Shown: positions 38,961-49,569 of the stretch, piece by piece
Layout: the number at the start of each line of letters is the position of its first letter
Numbering within the stretch: position 1 is the stretch's first letter
NCBI GenBank assembly: GCA_021397835.1
Contig: JAJFZO010000165.1
Location: 186,001 to 250,000, forward strand
Direction: 5' to 3'
DNA: 64,000 nucleotides
Source: Moringa oleifera
Taxonomy: Eukaryota > Streptophyta > Magnoliopsida > Brassicales > Moringaceae
Position numbers and translations under genes: made by a program
Notes under the pieces: generated by a model
Database searches by the model: none
Told to the model about the DNA's origin: nothing
The model's input: the letters and a program-made list of their open reading frames with translations, nothing else

Positions 38961-39600
38961 CCTTTACTCTCACTTTTTCCCTGTCCATACTTAGCTAATG
39001 AATCAATATCTGTAGCTTTCTTTTCTGTCATATTTATCTTGGTCCAGTCTAATTATTTGGCTTGGTGACTTGAATTACTGGATCGCGCTGTGTTATTACT
39101 TTGCAAAGGCTCTTGTTGAGATGCCCAATTGGAGAGTATTGTTAGAGAATGGCTGTGCATATTTATTTGTTTGTGATGTTCTTTATGGAGTTTCAGAATC
39201 TATTCTTTTCAATCTTCTTTTAAATGTGCTCAATCTAAAACTCACATGATTTTTGATGGTTTTTACTTACAGCAACAGACAAAGTAGGTGTGTGTTTGAA
39301 GGATGGAATGTCATATAATTTCCTCCCACCTGTAAGTATTCAAATATTCAGACAGATATGCAGGTGATGATAGACATTCAAAGGAGCAGCGAAGAATGCC
39401 TGCATGGTAATCTCATATTCTCCAGTGAAATATCTATTACAATAAAGTTATATTAGCCTCGTATTACATGATTGTTAGCATGTGAAATAATGTGGATGAT
39501 GTTGTTTGTTCAATGCTGGTAAAGTTAGTCTCTGATTGTGCCCTTTCCATCCAGGTGTGATCCTATACTATGGTATAGGAGAGGCCTAAATCAACTCTTT
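38961..39600. other. No gene seen
   Basis: Intron-like T-rich DNA between the unassigned exons and the transportin array. No transportin exon upstream of the array was found. Confidence 0.5.
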
Positions 39601-39756
39601 TATGTTTGTTTTTGCTGTGTGTGTTTTTCTCACTAATTTGTTCATAACCATCCAATATTGTGGATATTCTTGCTTGTTAAAAAATTTTTGACTATATGAT
39701 TAGCGGATATCATGTATTATTTTCAGCTTCAATAACAATGGATGCTTGTGTTACAG

Positions 39757-40620
39757 GTTGATCCTATGTGTACACGAGTACAATTTGATAAGGAGTTTAT
39801 TGTATGCTCCTTAGACTTGCTCTCAGTGCTTGTAAGTGTGATTGAAAGTTTGATATTTACCTTTGTCAAATATCATGGAAATATATTTGCTATCTATTTG
39901 GCTTTTATTTCTTATATTTGATGATGTCAAGCTTGAGCGCTTCTGTTTATCATTGGAACTACATTTGATTTTGGGTCCTCTAAAGTGATAAATGTCAACA
40001 AAATTAATTGCTACTCTTTCTTACTTTGATGTTGTACAGAATAAATCTTGTTGGTAGTGCCAATCACTAGTCTTTATATTGTGGTAGCACTAACTGCCAA
40101 ACATGAAAAAAAATTGTCCTTAATGTCCAATGGTAGTAGTTTTCTTTAATGAGGTTCTATCTAGAGGCAGCAACTCAACTAAGCCAATTCTTTTGATATT
40201 CTCTACTACTAGGCAAGAATTATTGTAATCATCAAAATTACGATTCTGCCAGCAGATTTTATGCTGTATCTTTAGCAAGCCATTTATGTAGAAGTCTTTG
40301 GTGATCTAAAAATAATTGATTTTTGGTTGATCTTAAGGTTGTTAGTGGGATTGGTGTCTAGGCTGTTTGTTTAAGGTGTATTATCGTGCTTGTAATCTTA
40401 AGGGGATTGTTCTCAGTGTTAACATATAGCCTTACACTTCGGGAAGATTGCTAGAGAGGTTGATTGAATTTAAAGACATTTTGTCCTATTTGTTGATTTT
40501 AACCTTTATTGCGGGCTTCACATAGTACATTGAGGGATCCATTTCTGCAGTGTTATATTGATGATGCTTCTGATGTCTGACAATGTGCCTTGTAGTTTTT
40601 GAAGACCTTGTTATTTCTAA
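39757..40620 (+). pseudogene. Transportin unit 1
   Basis: Exon a at 39,757-39,850 reads [20 protein letters not shown] but lacks about 12-15 nt (the EGLG region), and its donor is ATATTT instead of GTATTT. Exon b at about 40,514-40,610 has a stop in place of a Gln (SDV*QCAL). Confidence 0.8.
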
Positions 40621-40772
40621 GATTTGGTATTTGTGTTTTCCTCATTGATTTGTTCATAACTATCTAATGTTTTGAATGTTTTTGCTTGTTAAAAAATTTA
40701 TGACCGTATGATTACGGATAGCATGTACTATTTTCAACTTCGCCCTTCTAACAATGGATGCTTATGTTACAG

Positions 40773-41620
40773 GTTGATCCTGTATCTGTAGGAGTACAAT
40801 TTGATAAGGAGTTTATTGTACGCTTCTTAGACTTGCTATCAGGGCTTATAGAAGGGCTCGACAGTCTAATTGAGAGTTGGGTATTTATCTTTGTCCGATA
40901 TCTTGGAAATATATTTACATATCTATTTGGATTTTATTTCTTATATTTGATGATGTCAAGCATGAGTGCTTCTGTTTCTCATTAGAACTACATTTTATTT
41001 TGGGTCCTTTGAAGTAATTAACATTAATAAAATTAATTGCTACTTTTTCTTACTTTAATATTGTACTGAATACATCTTATTGGTAGTTCAAATCACTAGT
41101 CTTTGTATTGTGGTAACGTGAAAAAAATTATGCTTAATGTCGAGTGATAGTAGTTTTCTTCAGTAAGGTTCCATCTGGAGGCAGCAACTCAATTAAGCTC
41201 ATTCTTTTAAAGTGTTTTTGCTATTGGGCTAGAACATTAGTAACCATCACACTTATGATTCTGTCAGTGAATTTTTGCTATATTTTTAGCAAGTCATTTA
41301 TGTAGAAATTTTTGGTGATCTAAAAATAATTGGTTTTTTGTTGATTTAAAGACTGTTAATGTGTTTGGTATCTAGGCTGTTTGCTAAAGGTGCATTATAG
41401 TGCTCGTAGCTCTTTATAATCATGGGGGGATTGTTCTCAATGTTAACAAATCCAATTTGTTGTAGGCTGATTGAATTTAAAGACATTCTATCCAATTTGT
41501 TGATTTAAACCTTTGTTGCAAGCTTCACAGGGCACATTGAGAGATCCACTTCTACAATGTTGTGTAGATGATGCTTGTGATGTCCAACAAAGTGCTTTCG
41601 TACTTCTTGGGAAACTTGTT
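40773..41620 (+). pseudogene. Transportin unit 2
   Basis: Exon a, 40,773-40,880, is 36 codons and fully open ([20 protein letters not shown]) with donor GTATTT. Exon b from about 41,522 reads [20 protein letters not shown] and is open, but its acceptor is changed from GCAGG to GCAAG. Confidence 0.82.
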
Positions 41621-41780
41621 ATTTCTAAGATTTGTTATCTGTGTTTTCCTCACTAATTTGTTCAGTACCATCTAATATTTTTAATGTTTTTACTTGTTAA
41701 ATTTTTTTGACCATATGATTAGTGGATAGCATGTATTTTTTTTAACTGTTCACTTTTAACAATGGAAGCTTATGTTATAG

Positions 41781-42640
41781 GTTAATCCTATGCCTACAAG
41801 AGTACAATTTGATAAAGAGTTTATTATATACTGCTTAGACTTGATTTCAGGGCTTGTAGAAGGGCTTGACACTTTGATGGAGAGCTTGGTATTTACCTTA
41901 GTCAAATATCTTGGAAATATATTTGTGTATCTATTTGGCTTTTATTTCTTGTATTTGATTATGTCAAACTTGAGTGCTTTTATTTGTCATTGGAACTGCA
42001 TTTTATTTTGGGTCCTCTAAAGTAATAAACGTCAATAAAATTAATTATTACTTTTTTTTACTTTAATGTTGTATAAAATAAATCTTGTTGGTAGTGCCAA
42101 TCACTAGTCTTTATATTGTGGTAGCACCAATTGCCAAATAGGAAAAAAAATGTCTTTAATATCTAGTGGTAGTAGTTTTCTTAAATATGGTTCTATCTCG
42201 AGGAAGTAACTCAAGCAAGCTCATTCTTTTAATGTGTTCTTATTATTGGGCTAGAACTCTAGTGACCATTAGAGTTACGATTCTGTCAGTAGATTTCATA
42301 TTGTATTTTTAAAAAGCCATTTATATAGAAGTCTTTGGTGATCTAAAAACAATTGGTTTTTGGTTGATCTGAAGGTTGTTAATGGGTTTGGTATTTAGGC
42401 TGTTTGCTGAAGGTCCGCTATTGTGCCTTTAACTTCCTGTAGTCTCGGGGGGATTATTTTCAGTTATAGCCTCACATTTCGGAAAGAATGCTAGATAGAC
42501 TTATTGAAACCTATTTGTTGATTTAAACCTTTGTTGCAGGCTTCACAGAACACATTAAGGGATCCACTTCTGCGGTGCTGTATTAATGATGCTTTTGATG
42601 TCTGCAAAGTGCTTTTGTACTTCTTGGGGACTTTGTTATT
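41781..42640 (+). pseudogene. Transportin unit 3
   Basis: Exon a, 41,781-41,888, is 36 codons and open ([20 protein letters not shown]). Exon b, from 42,540 after a good TTGCAG, starts ASQNTLRDPLLRCCINDAFD and then loses frame by a one-base deletion. Confidence 0.82.
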
Positions 42641-42797
42641 TCTAAGATTTACCATATGTGTTTTCCTCACTAATTTGTTCATAACCATTTAATATTTTGA
42701 ATATTTTTAGTTGTTGAAAAATTTCTCACCATATGATTAGTAGATAACATGTATTATTTTAAAATTTCCATACTAACAGTGGATGCTTATATTACAG

Positions 42798-43665
42798 ATT
42801 GATCTTGTATTTACAGGAGTATAATTTGATAAGAAGTTTACTGTATGCTCCTTAGACTTGCTCTCAGGGCTTGTAGAAGGGCTTGGTAGTGTGGCAGAGA
42901 GTTTGGTATTTACCTTTGTCAAATATCGTTGAAATATATTTGCGTATCTATTTGGCTTTTATTTCTTACATTTAATGATGTCAAGCATGAGTGCTTCTGT
43001 TTGTCATTGGAACCTTATTTTATTTTGGGTCCTGTGAAGTAATAAACGTCAACAAAATTAATTGTACTTTTTCATACTTTAATATTGCATAGAATAAATC
43101 TTATTGGTAATACTAATCACTGATCTTTATATTATGGTAGCACTAAATGCCAAACATGAAAAAAATTATGCTTAATGTCTAGTGATAGTAGCTTTCTTCC
43201 ATGAGGTTCTATCTGAAGGCAGCAACTCAATTAAACTCATTCTTATAACATGTATCTATCGCTGGGCCAAAAGTCTAGTAACCATCAAACTTACGATTAT
43301 GCCATAGTGGATTTTATGCTGTAGCTTTAGCAAGCCATTTATATAGAAATCATTGTTGATCTAAAAACAATTGCTTTTTGGTTAATCTGAAGGCTGTTAA
43401 TGGGTTTGGTATCTAGACTATTTGTTAAAGGTGCATATTTATGCCTGTAGCTCCTGAGATTGTTCTCAATATTAACATATAATGTCACATTTTGGGAAGA
43501 CTGCTAGATAGGCAAATTGAATTTAAAGATATTGTGTCCTATTTATTTATTTGAACCTTTGTTGTAGACTTCACAAAGCACATTGAAGGATCTATTTCTG
43601 CAATGCTGTATTGATGATGCTTCTGATGTCCAACAAAGTGCTTTTGCACTTCTTTGGGACCTTGT
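42798..43665 (+). pseudogene. Transportin unit 4
   Basis: Exon a, 42,798-42,905, has a stop (TGV*FDKKF). Exon b, 43,568 to about 43,663, is fully open: [20 protein letters not shown] then [12 protein letters not shown], the best-preserved exon b. Confidence 0.82.
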
Positions 43666-43827
43666 TATTTTTACAATTTGCTGTATGTGTTTTCCTCATT
43701 ATTTTGTTCATAACTATATAATAGTTTGAATGTTTTTGCTTGTTGAAATTTTTTTGATAATAGGATTAGTGGATAGTATATATTATTTTGAACTTCCCAC
43801 TACTAACAATGGATGCTTGTGTTACAA

Positions 43828-44695
43828 ATTGGTCCTGTGTCTGCGGAGTACAATTTGATAAGTAGTTTATTTTATGTTCCTTAGACTTGCTCTCAGGGCT
43901 TGGCAGTATGATTGAGAGTTTGGTATTTACATTCGTCAAATATCTTTAAACTATGTTTGCATATCTATTTGGCTTTTATTATTATTATTATTATTATTAT
44001 TTTGTATTTGCTAATGTCAAGCTTGAGTGCTTCTATTTGTTGTTAGAACTGCATTTGATTTTTGGTGCTCTAAAATAATAAACGTCAATAAAATTAATTC
44101 TTTTTTTTCTTACTTTATTGTTATACAGAATAAATCTTATTCCTAGTGGCAATCACTAGTCTGTAAATTATGGTAGCACTAGGTGCCAAACATGAAAAAT
44201 ATTGTGTTTAATGTCTAGCGATAGCAGTATTATTCAATGAGGTTCTATCTGCAGGTAGCAACTCAATTAACCTTATTCTGCTGCTGGGCCAGAACTTTTA
44301 TAACCATCAGACTTACGTTTTTGCTAGTGGATTTTATGGTGTATCTTTAGCAAGTCATTTTAGTGGAAGTGTTTAATGATTTAAAAACAATTAGTTTTTG
44401 GTTGATTTGAAGGCTGTTAATTGGATTGATATCTATGCGGTTGGCTGAAGGTGCATTACTGTGCCTGTAGCTCCCTACAGTTTTTGGGGGATTATTCTCG
44501 ATGTTAGCATGTGGCCTCACATTTTAGGAAGATTGCTAGATAGGCTGATTGAATTTGAAGACATTCTGTCCTATTTGTTGATTTAAACCTTTGTTGTAGG
44601 CCTCACAGAGCACATTGAGGGATCTATTTTGACCGTGCTATATTGATGATGCTCTTGATGTCCGGCAAAGTACACTTGCAGTTCTTGGGGAGCTT
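43828..44695 (+). pseudogene. Transportin unit 5
   Basis: Exon a, 43,828-43,922, is shortened, has TAG after FDK, and its acceptor is ACAAAT instead of ACAGGT. Its intron carries a TTA microsatellite at 43,976-44,003. Exon b starts at 44,600 with a good TTGTAG acceptor. Confidence 0.78.
43976..44003. repeat. (TTA)n microsatellite
   Basis: About eight or nine TTA repeats in the intron of transportin unit 5 only, so it arose after that unit formed. Confidence 0.85.
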
Positions 44696-44857
44696 GTTAT
44701 TTCTAAGATTTGTTATTTGTGTTTTTCTCACTAATTTGTTCATAACCATCTAATATTTTGAATATTTTTGCTTGTTGAAAATTTTTTGATAATATGATTA
44801 ACGGATGACATGTATTATTAAAATTTTCACTACTAACAATAGATGCTTATGTTAGAA

Positions 44858-45719
44858 ATTGATCTTGTGTATGCTCCTTAGACTTGCTCTCAACGCTTAT
44901 AGAAGGGCTTGGCAATGTGACTGTAAGTTTGGTATTTATCTTTGTCAAATATCTTGAAAATATATGTGCGTATGTGTTTGGCTTTTATTTTCGTATGTGA
45001 TGATGTTAAGCCTGATTGCTTTTGTTTGTTGTTGGAATTGCGTTTGATTTTAGGTGCTTTAAAGTAATAAATGTCAACAAAATTAATTGCTATTTTTTCC
45101 TACTTTATTATTATACAAAATAAATATCTTGGAAATATATTTGCGTATGTGTTTGGCTTTTATCTTCTTGTTGGTGCCAATCACTAGTCTTTATATTATG
45201 GTAGCACCAACTGCCAAATATGAAAAAAATTATACTTAATGTCTAGAGATAGTAGTTTTCTTCAATGAGGTTCTATCTGGAGGCAGCAACTCAATTAAGC
45301 GCATTCTTTTAACGTGTTTTTGTTGTGCGGCCAAAACACTTATAACCATTAGACTTATGCTTCTACCAGTGGATCTTATGCTGTATTTTTAAAAAGTCAT
45401 TTTTGTAAAAGCATTTGGTGATCCAAAAACAATTGGTTTTGGTTGATCTGAAGGCTATTAATGGGTTTGGTATCTAGGCTGTTTATTGAAGGTGCATTAG
45501 ATGTCTCCGTGGGATTGTTCTCAGTGTTAGCATATAGGCTCACATTTTGGGGAGACTACTAGATCGATTGATTGAATTTAAAGTCATTCTATCCTATTCA
45601 TTGATTTAAGCCTTTGTTGCAAGCTTCACAGAGGACATTGAGGGATCTGCTTCTGTAATGCTGTATTGGTGATGCTTTTGATGTCCAGCAAAGTGCTCTT
45701 GCACTTCTTGGGGTTCTTG
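44858..45719 (+). pseudogene. Transportin unit 6
   Basis: Exon a (44,858-44,931) lacks about 33 nt, including the QFDKEF codons. The intron holds a local re-duplication of about 50 nt (the ATATCTTGGAAATATATTTG phrase) near 45,124. Exon b at about 45,622-45,718 has a stop at LLL*CC. Confidence 0.78.
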
Positions 45720-45881
45720 TTATTTTTAAGATTTGTTATCTGTGTTTTCCTTACTGATTTGTTCATAATGATCTAATATTTTGAATGTTTTACTTGTTGA
45801 AATTTTTTTGACCATATGATTAGTGGATAAAATGTATTATTTTCAACTTCTTACTACTAACAATGGATGCTTATGTTACAG

Positions 45882-46742
45882 GTTGATCTTGTGTTTGTGC
45901 GTACGATTTGATAAGGAGTTTACTATATGCTCCTTAGACTTCCTCTCAGGGCTTGTAGAAGGGCTTGGCAGTGTGATTGAGAGTTTGGTATTTTTATTTA
46001 TCAAATATCTTTGAAATATATTTGCCTATCTATCTGGCTTTTATTTCTTGTATTTGCTGATGTCAAGCCTGAATGCTTTTGTTTGTCGTTAGAACTGCAT
46101 TTGATTTTTGGTACTCTGAAGTAATAAACGTAAACAAAATTAATTCTTCTTTTTTTTTTACTTTATTATTATACAAAATAAATCTTGTCACTAGTGGCAA
46201 TTACTAGTCTTTATATTGTGGTAGCACTAAATGCCATCCATGAAAAAAATTGTGCTTAATGTCCAGCGATAGTAGTTTTATTCCATGATGTTCTATCTAC
46301 AGGCAAGCAACTCAATTAAGCTCTTTCTTTTAATGTGTTTTTGTTGCTGGGCCAGAACTTTTGTAACCATCAGACTTACGATTCTGCCAGTGGATTTTAT
46401 AGTGTATCTTTAGCAAGCCATTTTTGTAGGAGTGTTTAGTGATCCAAAAAAGAATTGGTTTTTGGTTGATTTAAAAGCTATTAATGGGTTTGGTACCTAA
46501 GTTGTTTACTGAAGGTATATTACTTTGCCTGTAGCTCTTCATAGTTTAAGGGTGTTTGTTCGCAGTGTTAGCATATAGCCTAACATTTCGGGAAGATTAG
46601 TAGATAGGCTGATTGAATTTAAAGACATTCTAACCTTTGTTGCAGGCTTCAAATAGCACATTGTGGGATCTGCTTCTGCAGTGTTGTATTGATGATGCTT
46701 TTGATGTCCAGCAAAGTGCTCTTGCACTTCTTAGGGTCCTTG
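45882..46742 (+). pseudogene. Transportin unit 7
   Basis: Exon a, 45,882-45,987, is shortened by small deletions and reads [20 protein letters not shown] in one frame. Exon b, 46,646 to about 46,742, has [20 protein letters not shown] if the AAATAG codon (a stop) is passed over. Confidence 0.78.
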
Positions 46743-46905
46743 TTATTTCTAAGATGTGTTATCTGTGTTTTCCTCACTAATTTGTTCGTAATCATATAGT
46801 ATTTTGAATATTTTTACCTGTTGAAAATTTTTTGTCCATATCATTAGTGGATAACATGTATTATTTTCAACTTTTCATTAGTAACAATGGAAGCTTATGT
46901 TACAG

Positions 46906-47783
46906 GTTGATCCTTTGTCTGTAGGGTACAATTTGAGAAGGAGTTTATTGTATGCTCCTTAGACTTGCTATCAGGGCTTGTAGAAAGGCTTCGTAATGTG
47001 ATTGAGAGTTTGGTATTTACCTTTGGCAAATATCTTGAAAATATATTTGTGTATCTATCTAGCCCTTTTTTTTTCTTTTATTTGATGATGTTAAGCTTGA
47101 GTGCTTTTGTTTGTGATTGGAACTGCATTTGATTTGGGGTCCTTTGAAGTGAAGAAGGTTAATAAAATTAATTGCTACTTTTTCTTACTTTAAGATTGTA
47201 CAGAATAAATCTTGTTGGTAGTGCCAATCATTAGTCTTTATGTTGTGTTAGCATTAACTGCCAAACATGAAAAAAATTGTGCCTAATGTCTTCTAATAGT
47301 GGTTTTCTTCATTAAAGTTCTATTTGGAGGCAACAACTCAATTAAACTCATTCTGTTAATGTGTTTCTGTCATTGGGCATAAGTCTAGTAACTATCAAAA
47401 TTACGATTCTGCCACATTAGTTTTATGCTATATCTTTAGCAAGTCATTTATATAGAAATCTTTTGTGATCCAAAAATAATTAGTTTTTTGTTGATTTGAA
47501 GGTTGTTAGTGGGTTTGGTATTTAGGCTGTTTGCTTAATGTGTATAGTTGTGCTTGTAGCTCCCTACTGTCTTGGGGGATTTGTTCTTAGTGTTAACATA
47601 TAGTGTGACATTTCGAGAAGACTACTTGATAGGTTGATTGAATTTAAAGACATTCTGTCCTATTTGTTGGTTTAAACCTTTGTTGAAGTTTCACAAAGCA
47701 CTTTGAGGGATCTACTTCTACAATGCTATATTAATGATGCTTTTAATGTTCGGCAAAGTGCTGTTGCACTTCTTGGGGACCTT
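46906..47783 (+). pseudogene. Transportin unit 8, joined to downstream exons
   Basis: Exon a, 46,906-47,011, carries small deletions. Exon b, about 47,689-47,783, ends LLGDL with the donor GTAAGAG. Units 1-7 have GTTATTTCTAAG here. Only this unit has the native junction leading to the next transportin exon. Confidence 0.82.
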
Positions 47784-47892
47784 GTAAGAGTGAGTTAAAC
47801 TCACATTCTTTGTGAAAAATTTTGTCATTCATACATTCTTACCACTGAATATATAAATGTATGTTATAAAATGACAAATTTTTTTGAATCAG

Positions 47893-48120
47893 GTTTGCCC
47901 AGTATATTTACATCATTGCCTATATGAATTCCTTGATGTTACAACTAAACAGTTGGTAAAAGGACTCTCTTTCATCTTTGGAACCTAATTTATGTTTCTG
48001 CACTCGCTGTTTTTAGTTTGGTACTTTCTACATTACACTTGATGTGCAGGATGCCACTCAGTTGAAGGAATCCATTTTTGCCAACAACCGATGTTGGGCT
48101 ATCGATAAATTAGCATGCAG
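47893..48120 (+). pseudogene. Transportin single-copy exons after the array
   Basis: Exon at 47,893-47,955, 21 codons (VCPVYLHHCLYEFLDVTTKQ), with AATCAG acceptor and GTAAAAG donor. Next exon at 48,050-48,120, DATQLKESIFANNRCWAIDK, with GTGCAG acceptor and GTTTTG donor. Both follow transportin order. They lie outside the amplified segment and are open. Confidence 0.82.
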
Positions 48121-48215
48121 GTTTTGTGTAAATAATTTTTTTTTTTATGTTCATTACTTCAAGAATAGTTGTGCAAATTTGTATATACCATTTAGTAATT
48201 TGGAAAATTTAGGGT
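48116..48215. repeat. Dispersed intron repeat, copy 1
   Basis: GCAGGTTTTGTGTAAA onward matches 52,993-53,085, including a shared CCATTT-GTAATTTGG phrase. The repeat starts at the exon end, so the second copy may mark a further duplication of the transportin locus. Confidence 0.6.
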
Positions 48216-49500
48216 ATCCATTAGGTTCTTTAGAAATACTTCAAAAGATAATGCTAATCTAGAAGCAACATTGTATAAACTGTCTATAATTATCTATAAA
48301 TAGCTTAGGCATGAAATTTAGAAATATATTTGACATCAAATTAACATTGTTGGTTCTTTATATTGTGCTTTGATATTGGCTTTGGGGATTGACTAGTTTG
48401 AATGATGGACATTATGCATGCTTTTTACCTTATTGGTTTTTTGTCCATATAGTAGAGAAGTTATTTCCCTAAAATTAACAAAGAAGTGGTAGCTGATGTC
48501 ACGTTTCTCCAAGAGTTTTGTTAATAATTCGAGAAAGGTTAATAATGTGAAAGAGATATACTATTCTCAATCTTGAAGTTTGTCACTGATTATTGCTTGC
48601 TTTGGCATGTTTGCTCAAAAGAAAAATTTTCAAATATTGATATGGATACAATGAAGATAGATGCATATTATTACTTATTACAATTTTTTTTATCTGTTTC
48701 AATTAGTTATAATAGTTCCTTGAAGCTGGTATTCCTACTTTTTAGTTTGTTTATCTCGGAACAACCTATTATCCACACTTGATGGAGTTGAGATACTTAA
48801 GTGAGTGAAGGTTTGTTAGCTTAGGACTTACTCTTATCCTTGTTTTGAAGTTGTTGTCACCAATTTTGTTATTGTTATTTGTTTGAAGATATTGAACAAC
48901 TCTTAAAATGATAAATTCTTGGTTAACAATGTTTACAATAAGCTTATTTATTTTATTCATAGATTTACAACAAGTAGCTAATAGATGATTCATACGACTA
49001 TTTTATTGCCAAGTTCTTGATTTGAGTTTCAATGATTTTAAAGGGCCATATTTTGAACTGCTTGAGAATTGCAAAGCAAAGCACTGCAAGTTTGTATTTC
49101 ATATAGTTTCGTTTTTCTTTTTCTATCAATAAGAATGAGAATTCAACATCCAATAGGATCTTCATCCACATATCACTTTTGTAGTAATGGTATCTTGTTG
49201 GAAATCAAATCATCCCATTTGCAAGCCTAACTCAGCTACCTAACTTAAAGGTGAGGCTTTAAAAGTTTTTCCTCCTTAGCTCATTGAGAGCCTCATGCCT
49301 TCTTAATTCATGTCAAAATAATTCTTGATTTGGTTTGAATCTGTCTCCCTTTTCTAGTTCCTCTCTGTTGCTCAAAATAAATTAAAGTTTCTTTCAATGG
49401 CTAGTCAACCTAGACTATAGGTATTCCTTTTATTTTAGTTATATGATTGCTTGTTTATTTGTCTTTTAATTATAACTAAATCCATTTATTTATTGATTCG
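48121..49500. other. Intron-like DNA without recognised exons
   Basis: T-rich sequence after the last transportin exon. The first 100 bases have a second copy at about 52,993-53,085. No further transportin exon was recognised. Confidence 0.5.
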
Positions 49501-49507
49501 TTCGCAG

Positions 49508-49569
49508 GTCTTATCTACCAGCAAAAAATATCGACTCTGAAGGGCTTCCCAAATCTACTAGTCCTTAAG
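49508..49569 (+). other. Exon-like island, unassigned
   Basis: After a GTTCGCAG acceptor one frame reads SYLPAKNIDSEGLPKSTSP and stops. Less AT-rich than its surroundings. The protein is not recognised. Confidence 0.25.

Larger units (their letters stand above)
39620..47783 (+). repeat. Tandem array: eight copies of a two-exon transportin-1 segment
   Basis: Each unit of about 1,006-1,030 bp has a short intron end (ACAATGGATGCTTATGTTACAG), exon a ([14 protein letters not shown]...), an intron of 600-700 bp, exon b ([18 protein letters not shown]...), and about 180 bp before the next exon a. Exon a starts at 39,757, 40,773, 41,781, 42,798, 43,828, 44,858, 45,882 and 46,906. Introns and exons are amplified together, so this is DNA-level unequal exchange and not retroposition. 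Units differ visibly, so the array is not very recent. Confidence 0.9.
39757..48120 (+). pseudogene. TRN1: Transportin-1 (karyopherin beta-2) partial pseudogene with amplified exons
   Basis: Transportin carries PY-NLS cargo such as hnRNP-type proteins into the nucleus. The segment covers C-terminal HEAT repeats. Intact plant TRN1 reads roughly FDKEF(V)[14 protein letters not shown], then [20 protein letters not shown], then VCPVHLxPRLxEFL, then ANNACWAIGELA. Here the first two exons occur eight times, followed once by VCPVYLHHCLYEFLDVTTKQ (47,893-47,955) and FANNRCWAIDKLA (48,050-48,120). Stops, frameshifts and lost splice sites occur in most units. No upstream HEAT exons or downstream C-terminal exons were recognised. 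Not a working importin. Confidence 0.87.
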
